Assembly: GCF_000213805.1 (NCBI RefSeq) | Contig: NC_015556.1 | Location: 4,727,001 to 4,791,000, forward strand | Length of the DNA: 64,000 nucleotides | Direction: 5' to 3' | From: Pseudomonas fulva 12-X | GTDB taxonomy: Bacteria; Pseudomonadota; Gammaproteobacteria; Pseudomonadales; Pseudomonadaceae | In this document: piece by piece, positions 46,641 to 54,618 of the stretch | Layout: each line of letters begins with the position of its first letter | How positions within the stretch are numbered: the first letter of the stretch is position 1 | The notes under the pieces: generated by a model | Seen by the model: only the letters and a program-made list of their open reading frames with translations | Databases searched by the model: none | What the model was told of the DNA's origin: nothing | Made by a program: the position numbers and the translations under genes

Positions 46641-47722
46641 TGACCAATGAGGTCTATGCCAACAACCGGGAGATTTCCTGCAAGGCAGCCAGCGGCAAAT
46701 CCATCGCCGCCTTTCCCGACGTCTGCTTCACCCCGCCGCAGACACCGCCGATGCCTCTGGGCATCCCGATCCCGTACCCCAACACCGGGCTGTCCAAGGA
46801 CACCACCAAGGGCACGCGCACCATCCGCATCACCCGCAAGGAAGTGATGCTCAAGAACAAGAGCTACTACAAGACCAGCTACGGCGACGAACCCGGCCGC
46901 GCCCCGAAGAAAGGCATCATCACCAGCAAGATCAAGGGCAAGGTGTACTTCACCTCCTGGTCGATGGACGTCAAGTTCGAAGGCAAGAACGTGGTGCGAC
47001 ATATGGATCTGACGACCCATAACCATGGGTCGTTTCCAGGGAATACGCCGACCTGGCCGTATCTGGATCAGATGGCGGCAGCGCAGAATCCTAACGACCC
47101 TTGCAGCAACGTAGCAAAGGGGTTGGCAGATAACGACTGTAACCGCCATATCAAAGCCAATACTTCTTCAACAGGTAGCGTCAACCGTAAAGCGGCATCT
47201 GCAGCGCTATGTGCAGACGATAAATGCAAAGAATCCATGGCCTGCGTATTGACACCTTATTCACCATCGAACTGCTGCGACGGGAAAACTCCTCACCACA
47301 TCGTACCTAAGTCGCAATTCAAGGAGCTTGGCAAAGCTGGTAAAGCATTGCTACTCGATAAAGCCGGCGAAAACAAATACGACCCAGATAAGGCACCTTG
47401 TATCTGTGAGGATGGCCACAGCCATTCCACGGGAACGCACGGAGACATACACGAGGAAACCAACTTGTTAACTGTTGGACACCCAAAAGTCGCTCCGCAT
47501 GTAACAGGTAAGAGCATTTCCCCCAATGCCCGCTGGGATGTGGCTGACGCGGAAGCCGTAGGTGCGAAAGCTACGAAAAAGGGAGGAGCTCAGTGCAATG
47601 AGGAGTGCACTCAAAAGCAAGTCCGCGCTAGCCACCAACAAATGGGCATTTTGCCAAATGACAAGATCCGCCCGACTACTGCGGGTCGGGTACCAGAGCC
47701 TGTAGATACGCAGACTTTCTAG
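46640..47722 (+). CDS. PAAR-like (DUF4150) protein with C-terminal GHH/HNH nuclease toxin, Tse7-like
   Basis: 360-residue T6SS effector. Residues 1 to about 130 are a DUF4150 PAAR-like spike tip (PDVCFTPPQTPPMPLGIPIPYPNTG). The C-terminal 210 residues are a putative nuclease with His219-His220 (KTPHHIVPKSQF), Cys pairs and a CICEDGHSHSTGTHGDIH segment, which fits the GHH2/HNH toxin class of P. aeruginosa Tse7. The ATG overlaps the previous stop by 1 base. From about 47090 on the base composition drops well below that of the cluster, so the toxin part looks exchanged. The substrate (DNA) is inferred from the family. Confidence 0.82.
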   Translation: MTNEVYANNREISCKAASGKSIAAFPDVCFTPPQTPPMPLGIPIPYPNTGLSKDTTKGTRTIRITRKEVMLKNKSYYKTSYGDEPGRAPKKGIITSKIKGKVYFTSWSMDVKFEGKNVVRHMDLTTHNHGSFPGNTPTWPYLDQMAAAQNPNDPCSNVAKGLADNDCNRHIKANTSSTGSVNRKAASAALCADDKCKESMACVLTPYSPSNCCDGKTPHHIVPKSQFKELGKAGKALLLDKAGENKYDPDKAPCICEDGHSHSTGTHGDIHEETNLLTVGHPKVAPHVTGKSISPNARWDVADAEAVGAKATKKGGAQCNEECTQKQVRASHQQMGILPNDKIRPTTAGRVPEPVDTQTF

Positions 47723-47739
47723 TCTCCAAGGAAATTTTG

Positions 47740-48636
47740 ATGACTGATACACCGCTCAAGGATCTGATTATTCGTACAGCCATGGTTCGCCAACCAGGGA
47801 TGGGATACATCTATGCCGCGGATCCTTGCAAAGAGGCAGAGGAAATACCCCATGCCATATCCTTCAAATATCAGGACGGGAAATTCAGCAGGGGAGACTC
47901 CAACTATGACGCTCACTCAGTTGCACTGATCTCCAAACCAGGACCAGGACTTATTGTTGTTTCAGGCGCGGGCTACTACTCAGCACTTATGGCAACCGGC
48001 ACAAGCACTGGAGACATATTCGACGACAGCCATCCGAAGCCAGAAAAGCCACGTACAAGCGGGATTCGTTCTGTATCGACAATTGCCGGAAGTGCATTTG
48101 CAGTTGGCCTGCGGGGGATCGTTTATCGTTTCGATGGGCCGAAGCAATGGAGCCGGATTGACGCAGGCCTTCCGGAAACATTTAACGGCCAAGCAATAAA
48201 CGGCTTCAACGAAGAGGACATCTATGCCGTTGGCCGCGAGGGCGCTATATGGAGATTTGACGGAGCACAGTGGCAGCGTTGCGATGCACCCACCTCTGTA
48301 ACACTTACATCAGTACTTTGTGCGCCAGATAACGTGGTATATGTCGCAGGTCATCGCGGCGTTATGTTGAAAGGCCGCGAGGATACGTGGGACGTTATCG
48401 AGCAGGAGGAGGTTGTGGATGATATCTGGGATCTAGAGTGGTTTCTTGGAGAGCTATACGTTTCCACCCTATCAAACCTCTATCGTCTAAAAGAAAACCG
48501 GCTAGTCCCTGTCGACTTTGGTGATGATCGGCCACGATCGTTCTACCAGCTGAGCACAAATGGGGACGTACTTTGGGCTAACGGTGAATTTGATTTAATG
48601 TCCTTCGACGGCCAGCAATGGTCACGAATCGTATAG
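47740..48636 (+). CDS. Candidate immunity protein, beta-propeller-like (Tsi7-like position)
   Basis: 298 residues, no signal peptide, so cytoplasmic, as needed against a DNase. It contains repeated blade-like units of about 40 residues (AFAVGLRGIVYRFDG, DIYAVGREGAIWRFDG, VVYVAGHRGVMLKG). AAGGAAA lies 5 bases before the ATG at 47740. It has the same low GC as the toxin domain and lies 17 bases after it, the position of tsi7 after tse7. The immunity role is inferred from position and composition; the sequence itself shows only a propeller-like repeat. Confidence 0.72.
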   Translation: MTDTPLKDLIIRTAMVRQPGMGYIYAADPCKEAEEIPHAISFKYQDGKFSRGDSNYDAHSVALISKPGPGLIVVSGAGYYSALMATGTSTGDIFDDSHPKPEKPRTSGIRSVSTIAGSAFAVGLRGIVYRFDGPKQWSRIDAGLPETFNGQAINGFNEEDIYAVGREGAIWRFDGAQWQRCDAPTSVTLTSVLCAPDNVVYVAGHRGVMLKGREDTWDVIEQEEVVDDIWDLEWFLGELYVSTLSNLYRLKENRLVPVDFGDDRPRSFYQLSTNGDVLWANGEFDLMSFDGQQWSRIV

Positions 48637-48646
48637 AGCAGCACTT

Positions 48647-49882
48647 GTGATTAAGAAGGTACTCGACCAACACACCGAAGAAGCTAGCTTTCTCGCCGGC
48701 CTTCGCTGCTACGCCGTCGGCGCGCCGCATTATGACCTGGCGCATCTCGGCGACCTGGACGAGCGGATCGAAGCTCATCTCGACGGCCTGCAGATCGCCG
48801 GCCTCAAGGGGCTTCATCTGTTGCTGGAGCAACTCACCCCACACGCCCAGGGCGAGGTATTCGCTACGGTTGCGCTGGCACTGCGGCTGAGCAACGAGAG
48901 CGCCCTGGAAACCCTGTACCAGCACTTGCAAGAGCATCCTGAAGGCGAGCCATATCTTGTCGCGGCACTGGGCTGGCTGGAGTGGCACGAAGTCTCCGCA
49001 CTGGTCGAACGCGACCTGAGCTCCGCGGATGCCCAGCGCCGCCGGATCGCCCTGGCTGCCCATACCCTGCACGGCAAGGATCCCGGCCCGGCGCTGCTTT
49101 CGGCCCTGGGCCACGGTGATGCCGGCGTACTGGCTGCCGCGGCTCGGCTGGCCGGTACCCTGCGACGCCGCGACTTGCTGCAGCCGCTGCGTCAGCACCG
49201 CCTGCACGGCGACGATGACGTCCGCTTCTGGAGCAACTGGGCCAGCGCCCAGATGGGTGACCAGGAGGCGCTCGGCAACCTGCGCCTGTTCGCCGAGCAG
49301 CCGGGTGAACGGCGCCGGCCTGCGCTCGAGGTGCTGCTCGCCTGGCAACCGCGGGAGGCCAGCGTCGCCTGGTTGCGTGGCCTGATGCAGAGCGCGGCGC
49401 ACCGCCATATGGCGATCCAGGCCATCGGCCTGCTTGGCGATCCGCAGACCATCCCCTGGCTGATCCGCCAGATGCACGAGCTGGCCACAGCCCGTGCCGC
49501 GGGAGAAGCGTTCAGCCTGATCACCGGCGCCGACCTCGCGGAACTCGACCTGGAATTGGACGTCTATCCCGACTACGACGAAGGCCCTACCGATGATCCG
49601 TCCGACGCCAACGTCACCATGGACCCGGACATTGACCTACCCTGGCCCGATCCACATCGGGTCGAACAGTGGTGGCAGAGCCAGCAACAAGGGTTGCAGC
49701 CAGGCACCGGCTACCTGATGGGGCAGCCGTTCAGTGAGCAGCAATGCCTGGTGGTACTGCGCAGAGGGGCGCAGCGGCAACGAAGGGCCGCCGCCAGACT
49801 GCTGGCGCGCTATCAGCCCACCCGCGTGCTGTTCGCGACGGATGCGCCGGCGAGTCGGCAAAAGCGTTTGCTCGGCAGCTGA
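48647..49882 (+). CDS. TIGR02270-family HEAT-like repeat protein of the T6SS cluster
   Basis: 411-residue protein built largely of alpha-helical HEAT-like repeats (ALAAHTLHGKDPGPALLSALGHGDAGVLAAAARLAGTL and following). It starts at GTG 48647, 10 bases after the immunity candidate, with only a weak ribosome-binding site. Base composition returns to the high-GC norm here, marking the right edge of the toxin-immunity cassette. It corresponds in order to the last gene of the P. aeruginosa vgrG1b cluster as I recall it. The function is unknown. Confidence 0.8.
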   Translation: MIKKVLDQHTEEASFLAGLRCYAVGAPHYDLAHLGDLDERIEAHLDGLQIAGLKGLHLLLEQLTPHAQGEVFATVALALRLSNESALETLYQHLQEHPEGEPYLVAALGWLEWHEVSALVERDLSSADAQRRRIALAAHTLHGKDPGPALLSALGHGDAGVLAAAARLAGTLRRRDLLQPLRQHRLHGDDDVRFWSNWASAQMGDQEALGNLRLFAEQPGERRRPALEVLLAWQPREASVAWLRGLMQSAAHRHMAIQAIGLLGDPQTIPWLIRQMHELATARAAGEAFSLITGADLAELDLELDVYPDYDEGPTDDPSDANVTMDPDIDLPWPDPHRVEQWWQSQQQGLQPGTGYLMGQPFSEQQCLVVLRRGAQRQRRAAARLLARYQPTRVLFATDAPASRQKRLLGS

Positions 49883-49915
49883 GCCAGGCATAGACGACAC
49901 AAGGAGAGTGCGAAC

Positions 49916-50086
49916 ATGCTCAAGAAATCCCTGCAATGCCCCTCGCTATACTCGGTAGCCGACGCGGCCAGCGTACCTGCACAAAGCGGTCTGCCAACCA
50001 CCCAGGATTCCAGAGGCTGCACTCGCAACCGACATCCCGAACACCGGCTTTCAGAAGCCTTCAAGCAAGGACTCGCTTACCCATGA
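49916..50086 (+). CDS. Small ORF, uncertain
   Basis: 56-codon frame starting MLKKSLQCPSLYS with an excellent AAGGAGA 8 bases before its ATG. Its stop overlaps a 24-codon frame (50083-50157, MNTPSHTVPRGL) by 4 bases, and that frame in turn overlaps the DUF6795 gene by 4 bases. I recognise no family. It may be a leader for translational coupling, a real small protein or the remnant of a decayed gene. Confidence 0.35.
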   Translation: MLKKSLQCPSLYSVADAASVPAQSGLPTTQDSRGCTRNRHPEHRLSEAFKQGLAYP

Positions 50087-50153
50087 ACACACCAAGCCAC
50101 ACTGTTCCTCGCGGTCTTTGCCCCTCCACAAATCACATTCACCCGGCGAGGGA

Positions 50154-50630
50154 ATGACCTTGAACCGCAAGTCGATATTCTGCTGCGCGCTGTTACTTAC
50201 CGGACTACTCACACAGGGTTACGCCATGGCTTTTTCCAAGACGCTCTATCTGTTCTCAGAAGTCGAGGGCACGGTGCTGCTCGATGGCAAGCCGGTTCAA
50301 GGCGTGGAAATCGAACAGGAATACCACTGGCACTGGAAAAACGAGCACCGCAAGAACACGGTGCAAAGCGATGCACAAGGTCGCTTCCACCTTCCGGCGG
50401 TAACGGCGAAGTCACTGACCGCTGGTTTCATGCCCCATGAGCCGGTGATCGGCCAGCGCCTGACGCTTCGCTATCAAGGCAAGGATCACAAAGGCTGGGT
50501 CTTCACCAAGCACAACTACGACGATCTGGGCGAGGTCAAGAATCGGCCGCTGAAGTTCGTCTGTGAGCTCAATAGCGAGCCCGTTGCGCACCCTGAAACA
50601 GAGACCTTTGGTATCTGCGTTATCCAGTAA
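50154..50630 (+). CDS. DUF6795 secreted protein, candidate lipase immunity
   Basis: 158 residues with a signal peptide of about 26 (MTLNRKSIFCCALLLTGLLT, cut near AMA), so periplasmic. The mature part has a carboxypeptidase-regulatory-like beta fold (VEGTVLLDGKPVQGVEIEQEY, SDAQGRFHLPAV) assigned to DUF6795. It is followed after 33 bases by a lipase gene. A periplasmic partner beside a T6SS lipase is the usual arrangement for immunity to phospholipase effectors; this role is inferred. Confidence 0.72.
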   Translation: MTLNRKSIFCCALLLTGLLTQGYAMAFSKTLYLFSEVEGTVLLDGKPVQGVEIEQEYHWHWKNEHRKNTVQSDAQGRFHLPAVTAKSLTAGFMPHEPVIGQRLTLRYQGKDHKGWVFTKHNYDDLGEVKNRPLKFVCELNSEPVAHPETETFGICVIQ

Positions 50631-50663
50631 CGCCCTCTCTCACCAGACCAGAAGGATTCGGCT

Positions 50664-51815
50664 GTGAACCCCCTGAGCCCCAAACAATCCGCGCAAATCG
50701 CCACTCACGTCTACACGGTCAAAGACGCCGTCGTGTCATCGATGGGAGGCATCGCGGACGAAGCCGCCCGTCTTGGGCTGAGCAACTCGTTCGACTTTTC
50801 CAATCTGCAAATGGCCAGTGGAACCAGCGGCGCGATTTTCCGCACGCGCACCGGATTCGCCTACGCCGTGCAGGGTGTGGGCGGCCGCCAAGGGGAAATG
50901 CTGCTGGCTTTTCGCGGCACCGACAGCATTGCCGACGCCCTGACCGACGCGAACGCGGGCCTGCAACGTGGGCCGAGCACCTGGCCGGTTCATGCGGGCT
51001 TCAACGAAACGTTCAAATCGCTGCGTGGCGATATCGACAACTTCATGCGCGGCCGCAACCCCAGCACCGTACACTGCGTAGGCCATAGCCTGGGCGGTGC
51101 ACTGGCTACCCTGGCGGCCGATCATCTGAGCGAACTCGGTGTAGCAGGCGTCAAGCTCTATACCTTTGGCTCGCCGCGCACGGGCGTGGCCGGCTTCGCA
51201 CGCCACCTGAGCGGCAAACTCGGCGCCGACAATATCCACCGCGTCTACCACAGCGCTGACCCGGTGAGCATGGTGCCGATCTTCCCGTTCAGCCATGTAC
51301 CGGTTACCGGCAATGTCTGCATGATTCCCTGGAAGGGCGCGCAGATCAGCCCGGACGCTCACCGCATGACCTCCTACCTGCCTTCGATTGGCGACGCCAG
51401 CTGGAGAGGGCTCTATCGCAATCCGGAGCCGCCTCTGGATCGGGAAATCGATATCTGGCTGGAAAGCGCCAGCTACGGCCCGACCATGTTTTCCGCAGCG
51501 ACCCTGTGGATGATCTCCAAGGCCATGCAGTACCTGCTCAAGAAGGCCGCCAATATCGTTATCGGTAGCGCGATCACCATCGGCGTTACGGTGCTGGATC
51601 AGATTGCCGGGATCCTGGTGCAAGGCGCCCAGATCTGCAAAGACATCAGCGATTCGGTCCGTGCCCTGATCGTGAAAATCTTCAAGTTCCTGGGCCGTGC
51701 CGTGCCCGCGACCATTGAAGTGACCACGTTCTTCCTGCGCTGGGTACTCGACCTGCTGGCCCGAGCAGTGGTCGATATGGCCCGTCAGGCCATGCATCTG
51801 GTCATACGCTCCTGA
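50664..51815 (+). CDS. Class 3 lipase-like T6SS effector candidate
   Basis: 383-residue alpha/beta hydrolase. The nucleophile is Ser142 in GHSLGG, with Asp199 (SADPVSMVP) and His233 (DAHRM) placed as a full catalytic triad. The C-terminal 120 residues contain several hydrophobic or amphipathic stretches (LWMISKAMQYLL, ANIVIGSAITIGVTVLDQIAGILV, TIEVTTFFLRWVLDLL), possibly for membrane insertion. There is no signal peptide. The start is GTG at 50664 with AAGGA. Position after the vgrG cluster and a DUF6795 gene suggests delivery by the T6SS; it could also be a chromosomal intracellular lipase. Confidence 0.8.
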   Translation: MNPLSPKQSAQIATHVYTVKDAVVSSMGGIADEAARLGLSNSFDFSNLQMASGTSGAIFRTRTGFAYAVQGVGGRQGEMLLAFRGTDSIADALTDANAGLQRGPSTWPVHAGFNETFKSLRGDIDNFMRGRNPSTVHCVGHSLGGALATLAADHLSELGVAGVKLYTFGSPRTGVAGFARHLSGKLGADNIHRVYHSADPVSMVPIFPFSHVPVTGNVCMIPWKGAQISPDAHRMTSYLPSIGDASWRGLYRNPEPPLDREIDIWLESASYGPTMFSAATLWMISKAMQYLLKKAANIVIGSAITIGVTVLDQIAGILVQGAQICKDISDSVRALIVKIFKFLGRAVPATIEVTTFFLRWVLDLLARAVVDMARQAMHLVIRS

Positions 51816-51820
51816 GCACT

Positions 51821-51848
51821 AAAAACGGCGCCTTCAGGCGCCGTTTTT
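51821..51848. terminator. Bidirectional terminator
   Basis: AAAAACGGCGCC-TTCA-GGCGCCGTTTTT is a perfect 12-bp stem with a UUCG-type tetraloop on one side and A/T tails on both. It lies between the convergent lipase and DUF3299 genes. Confidence 0.92.
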
Positions 51849-51852
51849 CACA

Positions 51853-52386
51853 TCACAGATCCCCTTCCTCGACCATCCTCGCGCTGCTGGCATCCAGCGC
51901 GTAGGCGGCATCGGCCAGGTCGTTGCTGACCTTCTCGACCTTCAGCGTGCCGCTTACCCACAGCGGCTCGTAGATATCGGGCAGGGCAATGCCCTTGGGG
52001 TAGCGCACCAGCACCAGTTGGTTCGGCGGTGGTGGCGGGACGTGGATGCAGGCGCCGGGGTATGGCACCAGGAAGAACAGCGTGCTGCGCCCGGCGTTGT
52101 CGGTTTCCAGCGGCACCGGGTAGCCGCCGAGGCGGATCTTCTTGCCGTTCATGCCTGGCACGGTCTTGGCCGAATACATGACGGCGGGCAGGCCTTTGTC
52201 CTGCTGTTTCAAACCGCCCTTGCTGTCGAAGGTGCCGGCGCCTTCAGGGCCGTTGTGGGAGATTTCCGGCATCTGTTCCAGGGCGCGCTGATCCTCTTCT
52301 GGCATCAGGTCGAGCCAGTCGGTTTCGGGAAGTTCGGCGCGGGCGAAGCCGCTCAGCAACAGCAGGACCAGCAACAGGTAACGCAT
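51853..52386 (-). CDS. DUF3299 exported protein
   Basis: 177 residues with a signal peptide (MRYLLLVLLLLSGFARAEL, cut after ARA). The DUF3299 core is clear (KIRLGGYPVPLE, FFLVPYPGACIHVPPPPPNQLV, YEPLWVSGTLKV). The ATG at 52386 is preferred over an upstream TTG because the signal peptide then starts cleanly. The family is periplasmic and uncharacterised; it often lies near metal or transport genes. Confidence 0.83.
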   Translation of the reverse strand: MRYLLLVLLLLSGFARAELPETDWLDLMPEEDQRALEQMPEISHNGPEGAGTFDSKGGLKQQDKGLPAVMYSAKTVPGMNGKKIRLGGYPVPLETDNAGRSTLFFLVPYPGACIHVPPPPPNQLVLVRYPKGIALPDIYEPLWVSGTLKVEKVSNDLADAAYALDASSARMVEEGDL

Positions 52387-52448
52387 CGACGGGGACTCAC
52401 GTAATAACAACGGGAGGCAGCCTCACGTCGATGCGTCAGGCTACCGGT

Positions 52449-52697
52449 TCAACGCTTCTTGGTGATCATGCCGAAGATCACCAGCAGGATGATCGCACCG
52501 ACGACCGCGCCGATGAAACCAGCCGTTTCGCCCGCCTGATAGATACCTAGCGCCTGCCCACCGTAGGTCGCGGCGATGGAGCCACCGATGCCCAGCAGGA
52601 TGGTCATGATCCAGCCCATGCTGTCATCGCCCGGCTTGAGGAAGCGGGCCACCAGGCCCACGATCAGGCCGATGAAAATAGTGCCGATAATACCCAT
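52449..52697 (-). CDS. GlsB/YeaQ/YmgE-family small membrane protein
   Basis: 82-residue inner-membrane protein with three glycine-rich hydrophobic segments (GIIGTIFIGLIVGLVARFLKPG, MGWIMTILLGIGGSIAATYGGQ, GFIGAVVGAIILLVIFGMI) and a basic end TKKR. The family is also called transglycosylase-associated protein and is commonly stress-induced. It has its own leader of GGAGGGC type, 6 bases from the ATG, and lies between two convergent-type terminators. Confidence 0.9.
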   Translation of the reverse strand: MGIIGTIFIGLIVGLVARFLKPGDDSMGWIMTILLGIGGSIAATYGGQALGIYQAGETAGFIGAVVGAIILLVIFGMITKKR

Positions 52698-52714
52698 GAC
52701 GCCCTCCGCAATTG

Positions 52715-52744
52715 AAAAAGGCGCCGCACGAATGCGGCGCCTTT
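52715..52744 (-). terminator. Terminator of purEK
   Basis: A 12-bp stem (AAAGGCGCCGCA / TGCGGCGCCTTT, 52717-52728 and 52733-52744) with a 4-base loop. Read leftwards it ends in TTTTTC, 49 bases after purK. Confidence 0.88.
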
Positions 52745-52792
52745 CATCTGACGGAGACGGCGCGGGAGAGGTTCAACCTCCTGCGCCGGGCC

Positions 52793-53878
52793 TCAGCCGG
52801 CGTCGATCAGCGCCTGCACCTGAGCAATACGGCTGTCCAGGGTCGCCCGATCTGCGCAGCGCAGCGTGGCGTGGCCGACCTTGCGACCGGCCTTGAAGGC
52901 CTTGCCGTAATGATGCAGGTGGCAATCGTCGATGGCGGTAACCTTATCCACAGCCGGTACGCTGCCGATGAAGTTGAGCATGGCGCTCTCGCCGACCTTG
53001 GCGGTCGAGCCCAGCGGCAGGCCGGCGACGGCGCGCAGGTGGTTCTCGAACTGGCTGCACTCGGCGCCTTCGATGGTCCAGTGACCGGAGTTGTGCACGC
53101 GCGGGGCGATCTCGTTGGCCTTCAGGCCGCCGTCGACCTCGAAGAACTCGAATGCCAGCACGCCGACGTAGTCGAGCTGTTTGAGCACACGGCCGACGTA
53201 ATCCTCGGCCAGCGCCTGCAGCGGGTGCGCGGTGCTGGCGATCGACAGGCTGAGAATGCCGCTGTCGTGGGTGTTGTGCACCAGCGGGTAGAAGCGCGTT
53301 TCGCCATCACGGCCGCGCACGGCGACCAGCGACACTTCGCCAGTGAACGGCACGAAGCCTTCGAGGATGCACGGCACGCTGCCCAGCTCGGCAAAGGCGC
53401 CAGCCACGTCTTCGGGCTTACGCAGAACCTTCTGGCCCTTGCCGTCGTAGCCCAAAGTGCGGGTCTTCATCACCGCCGGCAGGCCGATGCTGGCGACTGC
53501 GGCATCGAGGTCGGCCTGGGACTGGATGTCGGCGAACTCGGGCGTGGGGATGCCCAGGTCCTTGAACATCGACTTTTCGAACCAGCGATCACGGGCGATG
53601 CGCAGCGCCTCGGCGCTCGGGTAGACCGGCACGAATTGGGAGAGAAAGGCGACGGTTTCCGCCGGCACGCTCTCGAATTCGAAGGTCACCAGATCGACTT
53701 CGTCGGCCAGCTGGCGCAGGTGATCCTGATCGCCGTAATCGGCACGGATATGCTCGCCCAGCGCCTGGGCACAGGCGTCCGGCGCCGGGTCGAGAAACGC
53801 GAAATTCATGCCCAGCGGCGTACCCGCCAGGGCCAACATGCGGCCGAGCTGGCCGCCACCGATCACGCCGATCTTCAT
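52793..53878 (-). CDS. purK: N5-carboxyaminoimidazole ribonucleotide synthase
   Basis: ATP-grasp enzyme of purine synthesis that carboxylates AIR with bicarbonate, 361 residues. The N-terminus IGVIGGGQLGRMLALAG, the DRWFEKSMFKDLGIPTP segment, the ATP-grasp loop TRTLGYDGKGQ and the active-site EIAPRVHNSGHWTIEG are all intact. The start at 53878 overlaps the purE stop by one base (TAATG). It forms a two-gene operon with purE. Confidence 0.96.
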   Translation of the reverse strand: MKIGVIGGGQLGRMLALAGTPLGMNFAFLDPAPDACAQALGEHIRADYGDQDHLRQLADEVDLVTFEFESVPAETVAFLSQFVPVYPSAEALRIARDRWFEKSMFKDLGIPTPEFADIQSQADLDAAVASIGLPAVMKTRTLGYDGKGQKVLRKPEDVAGAFAELGSVPCILEGFVPFTGEVSLVAVRGRDGETRFYPLVHNTHDSGILSLSIASTAHPLQALAEDYVGRVLKQLDYVGVLAFEFFEVDGGLKANEIAPRVHNSGHWTIEGAECSQFENHLRAVAGLPLGSTAKVGESAMLNFIGSVPAVDKVTAIDDCHLHHYGKAFKAGRKVGHATLRCADRATLDSRIAQVQALIDAG

Positions 53879-54369
53879 TACTGCGCCCTCGGGTCCGGGT
53901 TTTCCAGCACGGTGTTGGTCTGCTCGTCGCGGAACTGCTTGAGCGCCGCGTGGAACTGCGGGTACTGGTGACCGAGGATGCTCGCCGCCAGCAGTGCAGC
54001 GTTGACGGCGCCAGCCTTGCCGATGGCCAGGGTGGCGACCGGGATGCCAGCCGGCATCTGCACGATGGACAGCAACGAGTCGACGCCCGACAGCATGGAC
54101 GACTGCACTGGCACGCCGAGCACCGGCAGGTGAGTCTTGGCGGCGCACATGCCCGGCAGGTGGGCAGCGCCACCGGCACCGGCGATGATCACCTGGATGC
54201 CACGGCCCTCGGCTTCTTCGGCGTACTGGAACAGCAGGTCCGGCGTGCGGTGGGCGGACACCACCTTCACTTCGTTGGGAATGCCCAGCTTGTCGAGCAT
54301 CTCGACGGTATGGCTCAGGGTGCTCCAGTCGGATTTGGAACCCATGATCACGCCAACCAGTGCGCTCAT
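53878..54369 (-). CDS. purE: N5-CAIR mutase
   Basis: 163-residue class I PurE, which converts N5-CAIR to CAIR. The conserved start [13 protein letters not shown] is at 6-18, followed by VVSAHRTPD and [12 protein letters not shown], the substrate-binding loops. It is first in the purEK operon. The leader carries a TATAAT and a hairpin right at the predicted 5' end. Confidence 0.96.
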   Translation of the reverse strand: MSALVGVIMGSKSDWSTLSHTVEMLDKLGIPNEVKVVSAHRTPDLLFQYAEEAEGRGIQVIIAGAGGAAHLPGMCAAKTHLPVLGVPVQSSMLSGVDSLLSIVQMPAGIPVATLAIGKAGAVNAALLAASILGHQYPQFHAALKQFRDEQTNTVLENPDPRAQ

Positions 54370-54444
54370 CGTCGTGCCTCTCTACGTCTCGGGCGCAGGG
54401 CGCCATGTCGATTGATCGGGCGCTTGGCGCCGCGGCAGAAACAA

Positions 54445-54469
54445 CAAACCACGCGGGAGGCGTGGTTTG
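54445..54469 (-). promoter_or_regulatory. Hairpin in the purE leader, possible attenuator
   Basis: CAAACCACGC / GCGTGGTTTG is a perfect 10-bp stem with a 5-base loop. Read leftwards it is followed by the U-rich TTGTTTCTG. If transcription starts from the TATAAT at 54486-54481, the hairpin begins within about 5 bases of the 5' end, 75-100 bases before the purE ATG. Confidence 0.5.
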
Positions 54470-54480
54470 CGAAATCGGCA

Positions 54481-54486
54481 ATTATA
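54481..54486 (-). promoter_or_regulatory. -10 element of purE
   Basis: A perfect TATAAT on the minus strand, with a predicted start near 54474. The -35 region (TATCGA at 17-base spacing) is weak. Confidence 0.5.
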
Positions 54487-54618
54487 CTGCAGTCGCACAC
54501 AAATCGATAACCGACCGCCTGTCGGCCTATGGCGCCCGGCGCCCTGCGGTTGTCCTAGAGCAATACCCGGCCTCTTCGGGCTTCGCATACTGCGCTCCTC
54601 ATCGAGGAGGATCGCGCC

